A stretch of 35,879 nucleotides of DNA from Acidovorax sp. SUPP3334. GTDB taxonomy: Bacteria > Pseudomonadota > Gammaproteobacteria > Burkholderiales > Burkholderiaceae_C. Shown one piece after another: positions 15,881-23,660 of this stretch. The stretch lies in contig NZ_BQXQ01000044.1 of the NCBI RefSeq assembly GCF_030159055.1, positions 1 to 35,879 on the forward strand. Direction: 5' to 3'. A program made the position numbers and the translations under genes. Numbering within the stretch: the first letter of the stretch is position 1; every line of letters begins with the position of its first letter. Under the pieces are notes generated by a model. That model saw only the letters and a list, made by a program, of their open reading frames with translations, was not told where the DNA came from and did no database searches.

Positions 15881-16864
15881 ATGAACCAAGAACCTGCCTT
15901 CACCCTCAAGCGCATTCGTTTCGACGAGAACTATGAGCCAGCGGACAGCACGCGCATCACCACCAACTTCGCCAACCTGGCCCGTGGAGCGTGCCGGCAA
16001 CAGAACCTGCGCAACACGCTGAAGATGATCGACAACCGGTTCAACGAACTGGCGCATTGGGACAACCCCACGGGAGATCGCTACGCCGTCGAACTCGATA
16101 TCGTCTCGGTCGAAATGAACATCGATGCCCAGCGCAAAGGGGACGCGTTTCCGTTGATCGAGGTCCTGCAAATCGGCATTCTCGACAGGGCGGCGGGGCA
16201 GCGCATCGACGGCATCGTGGGGAACAATTTTTCCTCCTACGTGCGGGACTACGACTTCAGTGTCCTGCTCGCCCGGTACAACGCCGATCGTGCGGAATTC
16301 AGCATGCCGGCCGATTTCGGTGAGCTGCATGGAAAGCTGTTCAAGCAATTTGCCAGTTCGAGCACCTACCAGGCGCATTTCAAGAAGCCGCCGGTCATCT
16401 GCATCAGCGCCTCGACGAGCAAGACCTATCAGCGAACGGGAAATCACCATCCCATTCTGGGCGCCGAGTACCAGCAGGACGAGCTGTCCTCGACCGACCA
16501 GTACTTTGCGAAGATGGGAATGCGGGTTCGCTTTTTCATGCCGCCGAACGGCGTTGCGCCCCTGGCTTTCTACTTTCACGGCGACCTGCCCGGCGATTAC
16601 ACCAACCTCGAATTGATCGGCACCATCAGCACGATGGAAACCTTTCAAAGGATCTACCGGCCGGAAATCTACAACGCCAATTCAGCGGCGGGAAAGCTCT
16701 ATCGACCGAGCCTGAAAAATCAGGATTATTCGTTGACGCAAATTGTTTACGACCGGGAAGAGCGCAGCCAACTGGCCGTCAAGCAAGGCCGATTCGCGGA
16801 AGAGCATTTCATCAAGCCGTACAAGAACGTTCTCGAACGATGGGCCGCCCACTGCGCGGCCTGA
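15881..16864 (+). CDS. mesX: DUF1852 protein, MesX-type partner of methionine synthase MesD
   Basis: The 327-aa protein begins FTLKRIRFDENYEPADSTRI and includes NFANLARG, HWDNPTGDRYAVELDIVSVE, FPLIEVLQIGILD, GNNFSSYVRDYDFSVLLARY and HHPILGAEYQQDELSSTDQY, the features of DUF1852. From published work (as remembered), DUF1852 proteins, named MesX, are needed together with oxygen for the MesD type of folate-independent methionine synthase. The mesD gene follows after 71 bases on the same strand, exactly that pairing. The start at 15881 is the Met that begins the family's conserved N-terminus; no strong ribosome-binding site is visible. MetR boxes upstream suggest induction when methionine is scarce. 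Its biochemical role is not settled. Confidence 0.88.
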   Translation: MNQEPAFTLKRIRFDENYEPADSTRITTNFANLARGACRQQNLRNTLKMIDNRFNELAHWDNPTGDRYAVELDIVSVEMNIDAQRKGDAFPLIEVLQIGILDRAAGQRIDGIVGNNFSSYVRDYDFSVLLARYNADRAEFSMPADFGELHGKLFKQFASSSTYQAHFKKPPVICISASTSKTYQRTGNHHPILGAEYQQDELSSTDQYFAKMGMRVRFFMPPNGVAPLAFYFHGDLPGDYTNLELIGTISTMETFQRIYRPEIYNANSAAGKLYRPSLKNQDYSLTQIVYDREERSQLAVKQGRFAEEHFIKPYKNVLERWAAHCAA

Positions 16865-16935
16865 CTCATCGAAGCGCAGCCGCCAGAAGTGGTGCGCTCG
16901 CCAGATCCATCTTTGATTTTTAAAGGAATCCGCTG

Positions 16936-17961
16936 ATGTTTGAAACCTCGATCGCCGGCAGCCTGCCGAAGCCCGCCTGGCTGGCCGAAACCAACAAGCT
17001 CTGGCCCCAGTGGCAGGCGCAAGGCGATGCGCTTCGCCAGGCCAAGGCCGATGCGACCCTGCTGTGGATCAAGGCCCAGGAAGACGCCGGCCTGGACATC
17101 GTGTGCGACGGCGAGCAGTCGCGGCAGCACTTCGTGCACGGCTTTCTGGAGCAGATCGAGGGCATCGACTTCGAGCACAAGGTGAAGATGGGCATCCGCG
17201 ACAACCGCTACGACGCGATGGTGCCGCAGGTGGTGTCTGCCCTGCGCCTGAAGGGCCGCGTGCATGCCTTCGAAGCCCAGCTGGCCCGCGCGCACACCCA
17301 AAAGAAACTGAAGTTCACGCTGCCCGGCCCGATGACCATCGTCGATACCGTGGCAGACCGTTTCTACGGCGACAAGGTCAAGATGGCGTTCGCGTTTGCC
17401 GAGCTGCTGAACCAGGAAGCGCTCGCGTTGCAGGCCGATGGCGTGGACATCATTCAGTTCGATGAACCGGCCTTCAACGTCTACATGAAAGACGCCGCCG
17501 ATTGGGGCGTGCAGGCGCTTGAGCGCGCCGCGCAGGGCTTGACCTGCACGACGGCGGTGCACATCTGCTACGGCTACGGCATCAAGGCCAATACCGACTG
17601 GAAGAGCACCCTGGGAGAGGAGTGGCGCCAGTATGAAACGGTGTTCCCTGCGCTCGCCAAAAGCAGCATCGACCAGGTGAGCCTGGAGTGCATCCACTCC
17701 CATGTGCCGCCCGACCTGATGAAGCTTCTGGTCGGCAAGGATGTGATGGTCGGAGTGATCGACGTGGCCAGCGACGTGGTCGAAACCCCCGAAGAAGTGG
17801 CCGACACCATCGCCCGGGCGCTGGAGTTCGTGCCGAAGGAACGGCTGTTCCCCTGCACGAATTGCGGGCTGGCACCGATGGGGCGGGACGTGGCGTGGCG
17901 CAAGCTGCAAGCGCTGGCGGCCGGCACGAAGCTGGCGAAGGAGCGGTTGGCCACGGCGTGA
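16936..17961 (+). CDS. mesD: MetE-like core methionine synthase, MesD type
   Basis: The 341-aa protein corresponds to the C-terminal catalytic barrel of MetE and lacks its N-terminal folate-binding half. Zinc ligands matching MetE are visible: His209 and Cys211 (HICYGYG), Glu251 (LECIHSH) and Cys307 or Cys310 (CTNCGLAPM). IAGSLPKPAWLAE near the start and DIVCDGEQSRQHF would shape the homocysteine site. It is expected to methylate homocysteine to methionine without methyl-tetrahydrofolate. Pairing with the DUF1852 gene identifies the MesD group, whose methyl donor was unknown when last reported. It starts 14 bases after AAAGGAATCC-like sequence, with good context. The gap to the next gene (17962-18270) holds repeat copy D and no other gene. 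Confidence 0.88.
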   Translation: MFETSIAGSLPKPAWLAETNKLWPQWQAQGDALRQAKADATLLWIKAQEDAGLDIVCDGEQSRQHFVHGFLEQIEGIDFEHKVKMGIRDNRYDAMVPQVVSALRLKGRVHAFEAQLARAHTQKKLKFTLPGPMTIVDTVADRFYGDKVKMAFAFAELLNQEALALQADGVDIIQFDEPAFNVYMKDAADWGVQALERAAQGLTCTTAVHICYGYGIKANTDWKSTLGEEWRQYETVFPALAKSSIDQVSLECIHSHVPPDLMKLLVGKDVMVGVIDVASDVVETPEEVADTIARALEFVPKERLFPCTNCGLAPMGRDVAWRKLQALAAGTKLAKERLATA

Positions 17962-18024
17962 TGCGGCGGCGGCGGCGGTCGCCAGTGAATCCGCCACGGT
18001 GCGGGAATGCGCCCTGACGGATTT

Positions 18025-18073
18025 GCTACCAATTTGATAGCTATATGCCGTCGCATTGATTGCGCTGGAGTCC
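18025..18073 (-). repeat. Dispersed intergenic repeat, copy D
   Basis: Read on the minus strand: ACTCCAGCGCAATCAATGCG, then ACGGCATATAGCTAT, CAAATTGGTAGC. It shares TCCAGCGCAAT, TAGCTAT and the final TAGC with the other copies. It occupies part of the 309-base gap between mesD and the AEC transporter; nothing else was recognised there. Confidence 0.65.
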
Positions 18074-18270
18074 TTTTTCATTCAGAGTATTTTTGGCCGC
18101 CGGAGCGAAAAGGGCGTCGCCGGCCGGTGCATCGAGCGCCACGCTGTACAGGGCCGATTCTTCGCAACTCCGAGGCCAGGCGCCACACGGATAATCGAAG
18201 GTTTTGCCCGCACGCCGACGCACCGGCGGCGCGCGGCCAAGCCCTTCATTCTTCCCGCAGGACCGCTTCC

Positions 18271-19224
18271 GTGAACTCCCCCGTCTTCGCCTCCATGATC
18301 CCGGTGATCCTGTTCATCGCCATCGGCTTTCTCGCCGGGCGCCTGGGCTGGGTGCGGGCCTCGGCGGTCAAGGACCTGTCCAACCTGGTGTTCCTGGTGC
18401 TCACGCCCGCGCTGCTGTTTCGCACCATGGGAACCTCGCGCGTGCAGGACCTGAACTTCGAGCCGGTGGGCCTTTATTTTCTCGCGGCCGGGCTGGTGTT
18501 CGTGGTGTCGATGGCGATCATGGGGTTTTCCACCCGGTCCGCCGCGTTCGGGCTGGCCAGCATGTTCAGCAACACCATCATGATCGGCGTGCCGCTGGTC
18601 GGGCTGGTCTATGGCCAAGAGGGGTTGGTGACGCTGTTCACGCTGATCTCGCTGCACGCGCTCATCCTGCTCACGGCGGCGACGGTGGTGTTCGAGCTGG
18701 CGCAGGCGCATGAAAGCCAGCGCGACGGCCGCAGTCCGCCGCGCCCGATGCTGCACACGGTGCTGCAGGCCGTGCGCAACGGCATCCTGCACCCGGTGCC
18801 GCTGCCCATCCTGGCAGGCCTGCTGTTCGCACAGACCGGCCTGCACCTGCCCGAGGTGGTGGACAAGCCGCTGCAGCTGCTGGGCATGGCGCTCGGCCCC
18901 ATGGCGCTGCTGCTGGTGGGCGTGACGCTGGCGTTCAGCAAGGTGGGCCACCATGCGCGCGATGCGCTGCGCATTTCATTGGTCAAGAACGTGGCGCACC
19001 CGTTGCTGTTGCTGGCGCTGGCCTGGGCCTTCGACCTGAGCGGCACCTCGACGGCGGTCATGTTCCTGGCCGCGTCGCTGCCGGTGGGGGCCAACGTGTT
19101 CCTGTTCACGCAGCGCTACGACACCATGCAGGACGAGGTGACGGCCAGCATCGCCGTATCGACCGCGATGGCCCTGGTGACGGTGCCGGCCATGTTGATG
19201 GTGGCGCAGCGGTTCTTTCACTGA
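18271..19224 (+). CDS. AEC-family (auxin efflux carrier-type) transporter
   Basis: The 317-aa membrane protein has about ten hydrophobic segments. It opens VFASMIPVILFIAIGFLAGR, then LSNLVFLVLTPALLFRTMG and SMFSNTIMIGVPLVGLVYG, the typical N-terminal half of AEC/malonate-carrier proteins, and ends with HPLLLLALAWAFDLSGTST and ASLPVGANVFLFTQRYD. Bacterial members carry organic acids or act as uncharacterised permeases. The GTG at 18271 is chosen: CAGGA lies 9 bases upstream and it starts the first helix directly. It converges on pdxH with only 7 bases between stops. Substrate unknown. Confidence 0.87.
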   Translation: MNSPVFASMIPVILFIAIGFLAGRLGWVRASAVKDLSNLVFLVLTPALLFRTMGTSRVQDLNFEPVGLYFLAAGLVFVVSMAIMGFSTRSAAFGLASMFSNTIMIGVPLVGLVYGQEGLVTLFTLISLHALILLTAATVVFELAQAHESQRDGRSPPRPMLHTVLQAVRNGILHPVPLPILAGLLFAQTGLHLPEVVDKPLQLLGMALGPMALLLVGVTLAFSKVGHHARDALRISLVKNVAHPLLLLALAWAFDLSGTSTAVMFLAASLPVGANVFLFTQRYDTMQDEVTASIAVSTAMALVTVPAMLMVAQRFFH

Positions 19225-19231
19225 AACCGCG

Positions 19232-19888
19232 CTACGGCGCGAGTCGTTCGCGCAGCCACCGGCCATCGTCGGCCCGGTAGCGCAAGCGGTCGTGCAGCCG
19301 GCTCTTGCGGCCTTGCCAGAACTCCCATTGGTCCGGCACCAGGCGGTAGCCGCCCCAGTGCGGTGGGCGTGGAGGGTTGAGAAGGAACTGCGCGCCGTAC
19401 TTGGCGGCGTTGGCCACCAGCACGCCGCGTCCCGGAATGACCTGGCTTTGCGGGCTCGCCCAGGCCCCGATGCGCGAGTCGAGCGGGCGGCTTTGAAAGT
19501 AAGCGTCGCTCTCGGCATCGTCCACCTTTTGCACGGTGCCTTCGATGCGCACCACCCGTTCCAGCTCCACCCAGTGAAATTGCAGCGCCGCGAACGGGTT
19601 GCCCGCCAGTTGCCGGCCCTTGCGGCTTTCGTAATTGGTGAACCAGACGATGCCGCGCTCGTCATAGCCCTTGACCAGCACGATGCGCGTGCTGGGCCGC
19701 AGGTCGGCACCCACGGTGGCCAGCGTCATGGCGTTGGGCTCGGGCACCTGGGCGGCCAGGGCCTGCTGCAGCCACTGGTCGAACTGGGCCAGCGGGTCGG
19801 CGTGGGAGGCGTCTTCGCTCAGTTCTGCGCGTTCGTAGCTCTTGCGCAGGTCGGCGATGGAGGAGGAAAGGGGGCTGCTGCTGCTCAT
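19232..19888 (-). CDS. pdxH: Pyridoxamine/pyridoxine 5'-phosphate oxidase
   Basis: The 218-aa FMN enzyme makes pyridoxal 5'-phosphate, the last step of vitamin B6 synthesis and salvage. Visible motifs: [54 protein letters not shown] with [20 protein letters not shown] (FMN and substrate residues), [14 protein letters not shown], and the C-terminal [20 protein letters not shown], the PdxH C-terminal signature. The Met at 19888 gives the usual length; the frame upstream is spurious. It lies downstream of the effector gene on the same strand with a 100-base gap, which shows no terminator. Confidence 0.96.
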   Translation of the reverse strand: MSSSSPLSSSIADLRKSYERAELSEDASHADPLAQFDQWLQQALAAQVPEPNAMTLATVGADLRPSTRIVLVKGYDERGIVWFTNYESRKGRQLAGNPFAALQFHWVELERVVRIEGTVQKVDDAESDAYFQSRPLDSRIGAWASPQSQVIPGRGVLVANAAKYGAQFLLNPPRPPHWGGYRLVPDQWEFWQGRKSRLHDRLRYRADDGRWLRERLAP

Positions 19889-19988
19889 CGGTCGATTGTG
19901 CCTGCTGAGCGCCGAAGCAGCAGCCCGTGGGGAGGGCGATGGCATTCGTCAGCCCATGAACGCTGCAGCGCCTTCCCCTTGAGCGGCC

Positions 19989-22148
19989 TCAGGCTTCGGG
20001 CGGCGCGTAGCGAGGGTGCTGCGCCGACAGCGCCTGAATATCGACCTGCTCGCTCAGGCTTTCCGACGGCTTTCCGCGCATGGCAGACCACGTACTGGAC
20101 AGAACGTTCACCACCCCGTTCATCGCTTGCACGATGCCCTTGCCTGCAGGGAAAGTCAGCGCGAGAGCGGGATGCTCGATGGCCTTGAGTTCTTGCTCGG
20201 TGATCGGAACGCTGGCTGGTTGCTTCGTGACCGGATCAGGGGACGCGTTCAGCCTTTCGACGGCTTTGTTGGCAATCAACTCGATCATCCGGCGGTTCTT
20301 TTCCGCGTCGGTCGTGAGAAGGCCGCCCAGGCCACCCAGGTAGTTGCTGCTCAGGATGCCGGCGCCCAGGCTCAACACTTCCGTGGGTGTGTTCACCATG
20401 ATGGTGACCACCTTCTGCACCATGGCTGGCAGAACGTGCGCGCGTGCCATCGTGTCGAACGGCAGAAAACCCGTGAGCAGGCTGATGACCGATCCGATGC
20501 CCATGGAGTTGATCGCCAACCCGTCGCCAGGGGCTACCTCCAGCGCGCTTTGGGTGTCGGCCTTCACTTGGCCGGCGAAGGCTCTTCTCGCGGCTGCAGA
20601 GCTTTGCGGTTCATTGGTAGTCTCTGGCATGTCCGGAGTGGGAAAGAAACCATTGCTCATCTGCTGGATCACGCCCGCCGTCATCTCTTCGTGCGCTTTG
20701 GCGATCTCCTGGGGCACCATGGCACCGGAGGTGGAAACGGCGAGCTGGTTCGTGAGCATGCTGACGGGCTCCATGCCCCACCGCTGCGTCAGCCCCGCAG
20801 CATTGTTGGGAACGGAACCGACCGCGGCGATGGTGCCGGAGATGGCGGAATCCTTCAAATCGCCCATCAATTCGTCAAGGGACTCCGGCAGCAGAGGCTC
20901 ATTCTTGAACACCCCCAAGAGCCGCTTGATGACCAGCGAATCTGCCGTTTCGGCGAACAGCGGAGTCAGCGAAGACAGCACGACGGTCGCGAACTGCGTA
21001 GCGGGATGTTCTTCGCCCCAGGTGTCGGAGACCTTGCTGAGAATGGCGCCCCAGGCCAGCACGTCCAGTGCGTAGGCCAAGCCACCGCTGCCGACCATGC
21101 TCGCTGCCATGGCCCAGCCCAACTCCTTGCTGAACTGCTTTTGGCTGATGACCGACTGGATCGCCTGAGCTCCCAGCCGCCCGCGCAGTTCGAGGGTGAT
21201 GGGATCGTGGGCGTTGAGGGCCTTTTCCACCAATTGCTTGAGCCCGGCGTTGTCGGACTCGACCTGATAGCGCACCCCTTGCAGAAAAGCGAATGGGTGG
21301 CCCAAATCCGCCAGTTCCATGGCAGACCCGTGCTCCGACCCGCCTTCGATATCGTCTGTTTCCGATCTTTGCGAAACCTCTGCGGCCGCGTCAAGCTCAG
21401 CCCGCAAAGTGGCTCCTTCCTGAAAGCCCTGGGTACCTTTCTTGATGGCTTGGCGCGTGGTGTAGGTGGTGAGATCGATACTGACCTCTTCGCTCGAACC
21501 GTCCGCCAGGTTCAGTTCACGCACCTCGCAACCGCTGGCGAATGCACGGGATTTCAACAGAATTTCTGTTTCAAGAGGAAGAGACAACTCGCTGGCGGAT
21601 GAAAGATCAATGCCGGCCGCGAGGTCCGGGTGCATGGCCGCAGCGAAGCGCAGCACCGCTTTGATAGCCTTGTCCTTGCATTCGAAATCGCCGTCGGCAT
21701 TGAGAGTGACCTTGCCCTTGATTGCTTGAGGATGGCGAAATCCGTCTTTTGCGGTTTGCTCGGCGATACGGGCCATGAGCGCGGCGGTTTCTGCGCGGCG
21801 TTGCTGAACCAGTTGCGGTACGGACGACGCAAGAAAGGCTAGATTGGCCTGCGCCTTTTTTTTCCGGGCGATGACTTCGATGGCGGCGGAACGCAATCCG
21901 AGATTGCTCTTGAGTTTGTCGATTCCTTGACGGGGCGAGGCGGCGTTACTGGAATGCGGCCCGGAGGAATACCTCGACGCGCGGCCATGCCGCAGATGAC
22001 CCAGCGCGTCGTCGCCATTCTGACTACTGGTGCTGGACGCTGCCGCAGAAGGCCGGTCGGAGGATTTCAGCAGCGGGGTGGTCAACTGACCGTCGGCACT
22101 GGATGGCGCGGCAGGCGGGGTGCGATCACGCGAAAAAGAAGCTTTCAT
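19989..22148 (-). CDS. Candidate type III effector, HopD1/XopB (AvrPphD)-like
   Basis: The 719-aa protein has a Ser/Pro/polar N-terminus (MKASFSRDRTPPAAPSSADG, more Ser to residue 75) with few acidic residues early, as in type III secretion signals, and no Sec signal peptide. From about residue 320 it carries blocks that match remembered HopD1/XopB sequence: RLGAQ (about 324), KKEF-like QKQF, a hydrophobic stretch AASMVGSGGLAYALDVLAW, GTIAAVGSVPNN (about 448), and EVAPGDGLAINSMGIGSVIS (about 535). The length is close to HopD1 (about 700). The start at 22148 has AGGGA just upstream, and a PIP-box plus -10 element lie at 22298-22236. Codon use is visibly less GC-biased than in the neighbours, suggesting acquisition. 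HopD1-type effectors suppress plant immunity; here that is inference. Confidence 0.78.
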   Translation of the reverse strand: MKASFSRDRTPPAAPSSADGQLTTPLLKSSDRPSAAASSTSSQNGDDALGHLRHGRASRYSSGPHSSNAASPRQGIDKLKSNLGLRSAAIEVIARKKKAQANLAFLASSVPQLVQQRRAETAALMARIAEQTAKDGFRHPQAIKGKVTLNADGDFECKDKAIKAVLRFAAAMHPDLAAGIDLSSASELSLPLETEILLKSRAFASGCEVRELNLADGSSEEVSIDLTTYTTRQAIKKGTQGFQEGATLRAELDAAAEVSQRSETDDIEGGSEHGSAMELADLGHPFAFLQGVRYQVESDNAGLKQLVEKALNAHDPITLELRGRLGAQAIQSVISQKQFSKELGWAMAASMVGSGGLAYALDVLAWGAILSKVSDTWGEEHPATQFATVVLSSLTPLFAETADSLVIKRLLGVFKNEPLLPESLDELMGDLKDSAISGTIAAVGSVPNNAAGLTQRWGMEPVSMLTNQLAVSTSGAMVPQEIAKAHEEMTAGVIQQMSNGFFPTPDMPETTNEPQSSAAARRAFAGQVKADTQSALEVAPGDGLAINSMGIGSVISLLTGFLPFDTMARAHVLPAMVQKVVTIMVNTPTEVLSLGAGILSSNYLGGLGGLLTTDAEKNRRMIELIANKAVERLNASPDPVTKQPASVPITEQELKAIEHPALALTFPAGKGIVQAMNGVVNVLSSTWSAMRGKPSESLSEQVDIQALSAQHPRYAPPEA

Positions 22149-22235
22149 AAATCCCTGTGGTTGGTTTCATTGGGCGCCGCTGCCCTGTCGCGCCGTCGAA
22201 CGGCAAGAAGAGCGCATTGAACGGCGCGTAAATGA

Positions 22236-22241
22236 AAGATA
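22236..22241 (-). promoter_or_regulatory. -10 element of the PIP-box promoter
   Basis: On the minus strand TATCTT fits the YANNNT -10 form of HrpX-dependent promoters. It lies 32 bases after the second TTCGC of the PIP-box, within the 30-32 base spacing known for functional elements. Transcription would start about 80 bases before the effector ATG. Confidence 0.65.
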
Positions 22242-22273
22242 TTCCACTGCATGGAACTTGAGCTTTTGATCGG

Positions 22274-22298
22274 GCGAATGTTTTTCTCGCTTTGCGAA
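22274..22298 (-). promoter_or_regulatory. Perfect PIP-box (HrpX-type site)
   Basis: On the minus strand TTCGC (22298-22294), 15 bases, then TTCGC (22278-22274). This is an exact match to TTCGB-N15-TTCGB, the plant-inducible-promoter box of Xanthomonas, Ralstonia and Acidovorax. It points at the effector gene 125 bases downstream. Confidence 0.8.
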
Positions 22299-22336
22299 GC
22301 CAATGCTTTTTTGAAAGCGAACCTGCGGTGCCCAGG

Positions 22337-22942
22337 TCACCGATGGGTTCGGGAAGTTTCCGAGGCGAGCTGCAGCAAACGCTCCAGCGCCCGGTCGTGA
22401 ATGCCCAGGCGGCGCAGTTCGTCATACGTGGCCTGGGCGTAGTCGCGCGTGGTGCCGTAGATGCCGGTGGCCTGCTCGAAGATGCGGCGGTATTCGTCGT
22501 CGGGCAGCACGCCCGCGTGGCTCGGGCTGCGGCGCGACAGGGTGAAGGCGAGCGCGCGCACGGTGCCCAGCGGTGTCTGGCAAGGAAGCCAGCGCGGGTC
22601 GTAGACGGCCAGGGCCATTTCGCGCTGCCAGAGGTTGACCATGGTCTGCCGGGCATGTTCGCGGTCCACGCGAAACACCATGCCACGGCAACTGCCACCG
22701 GAGAGCATGCCGAAGACCAGCCCGGGCCGCTCGGGGGTGCCTCGGTTGATGCGGCTCCACATCTTGAGCGCGCGGTGCCAGCCGTGCACCCGGGCCGGGC
22801 GCTGTTCGGCAAAGTCGAAATCGGGTCGCCAGATCAGCGAGCCGTAGCCGAAGATCCAAAGATCCTCGTGGCCGCCCCATTCGTCGAGCGTGCGCTGGAG
22901 CAGGGGAGCGGGGTCGCGCAAGGGGGCGGGAAGCGGCATCAT
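22337..22942 (-). CDS. chaC: Gamma-glutamylcyclotransferase, ChaC family
   Basis: The 201-aa cytoplasmic enzyme has the glycine-rich substrate loop DLWIFGYGSLIWRPDFDF, the segment RVHGWHRALKMWSRINRGT, PGLVFGMLSGGSCRGMVFRV, and LWQREM, whose Glu is in the position of the catalytic acid in ChaC proteins. Family members split glutathione into 5-oxoproline and Cys-Gly. The length is normal. Two ATGs in tandem form the start; 22942 is the first. It is divergent from the OmpA-domain gene across 58 bases and lies downstream of, and pointing the same way as, the effector promoter region, so its 3' end (22337) precedes the PIP-box by about 40 bases. The two are probably separate units. Confidence 0.92.
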   Translation of the reverse strand: MMPLPAPLRDPAPLLQRTLDEWGGHEDLWIFGYGSLIWRPDFDFAEQRPARVHGWHRALKMWSRINRGTPERPGLVFGMLSGGSCRGMVFRVDREHARQTMVNLWQREMALAVYDPRWLPCQTPLGTVRALAFTLSRRSPSHAGVLPDDEYRRIFEQATGIYGTTRDYAQATYDELRRLGIHDRALERLLQLASETSRTHR

Positions 22943-23000
22943 GACTCTACAATCGCAGGTTGTCTTCAGTCCCCATTATTTACCTTACGGAGTTCTTTCC

Positions 23001-23531
23001 ATGGCCTTCAGCAGTTCCGACGACGACAGCCAGCAGCGTTTTGCCCTCGGGTTCCTGTTCGCGCTGATTGCCCTGGTGGTGTCTTCGGTGGTCGGGGTCA
23101 CGGTGTACAAGCAGCGCAGCCTGGCGCGCGCGCCGTTGGTCGAACCAGCGGCCATGGTCGTGGCGCCGGCCGGTACGCTGGTGGTGTCGGAAGACGAGGT
23201 CGCCCGCGTGGTGGTGGACGGCGGCCTGGTGCGCTTCTACTTCGCCTCCGGCCGTGCCGATCTGGCACCCGGCGCAGCGCCGGCACTGGCCGATGTCTCG
23301 CGCGCGGTGGCCGAAGGCCGCTCGGTGGTGGTCTCGGGCTTTCATGACGCCACGGGCGATGCCGCCGCCAACGCGCAGCTGGCCAAGGACCGTGCGCTGG
23401 CCGTTCGCGACGCCTTGAAGTCGGCCGGCGTGCCGGAAGACAGGATCGATCTGCGCAAGCCTGCAGTCACCCAGGCCGGCGGCAACAACGCCGAAGCCCG
23501 CCGCGTCGAAGTCACGCTGGCCCCGCGTTAA
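23001..23531 (+). CDS. OmpA-domain protein with N-terminal membrane anchor
   Basis: The 176-aa protein has a short polar N-terminus, one hydrophobic helix (FALGFLFALIALVVSSVVG) and an OmpA/MotB-like C-terminal domain (about 70-175): VVDGGLVRFYFASGRADLAP, VVVSGFHDATGDAAANAQLA, KDRALAVRDALKSAGVPEDR, and the closing NNAEARRVEVTLA. This domain binds peptidoglycan in family members, so the protein probably links the inner membrane to the cell wall. The start at 23001 has GGAG 7 bases upstream. A strong terminator follows, so it is likely a single-gene unit. Specific role unknown. Confidence 0.87.
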   Translation: MAFSSSDDDSQQRFALGFLFALIALVVSSVVGVTVYKQRSLARAPLVEPAAMVVAPAGTLVVSEDEVARVVVDGGLVRFYFASGRADLAPGAAPALADVSRAVAEGRSVVVSGFHDATGDAAANAQLAKDRALAVRDALKSAGVPEDRIDLRKPAVTQAGGNNAEARRVEVTLAPR

Positions 23532-23573
23532 GGGCCGAGAGGCCGGCGCGGCCTCGCTCCGCCCGCCTGCAAG

Positions 23574-23595
23574 AGCCCGGTTCGCCGGGCTTTTT
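23574..23595 (+). terminator. Rho-independent terminator after the OmpA-domain gene
   Basis: AGCCCGG (23574-23580), TTCG tetraloop, CCGGGCT (23585-23591), then a T run. The stem is perfect and the UUCG loop is highly stable. Confidence 0.93.
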
Positions 23596-23660
23596 CGTTG
23601 GGCGCCGCGGGCACCCCAATGGTTTGCGCCGCTGCGGCCGAGGTTTCGGCCGCCGTGCTT

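Noticed and set aside
20016-21602. 528-aa open frame opposite the effector gene
   Set aside because: No motif, Arg/Gln/His-rich, and opposite a gene with a matching promoter, ribosome-binding site and family resemblance.
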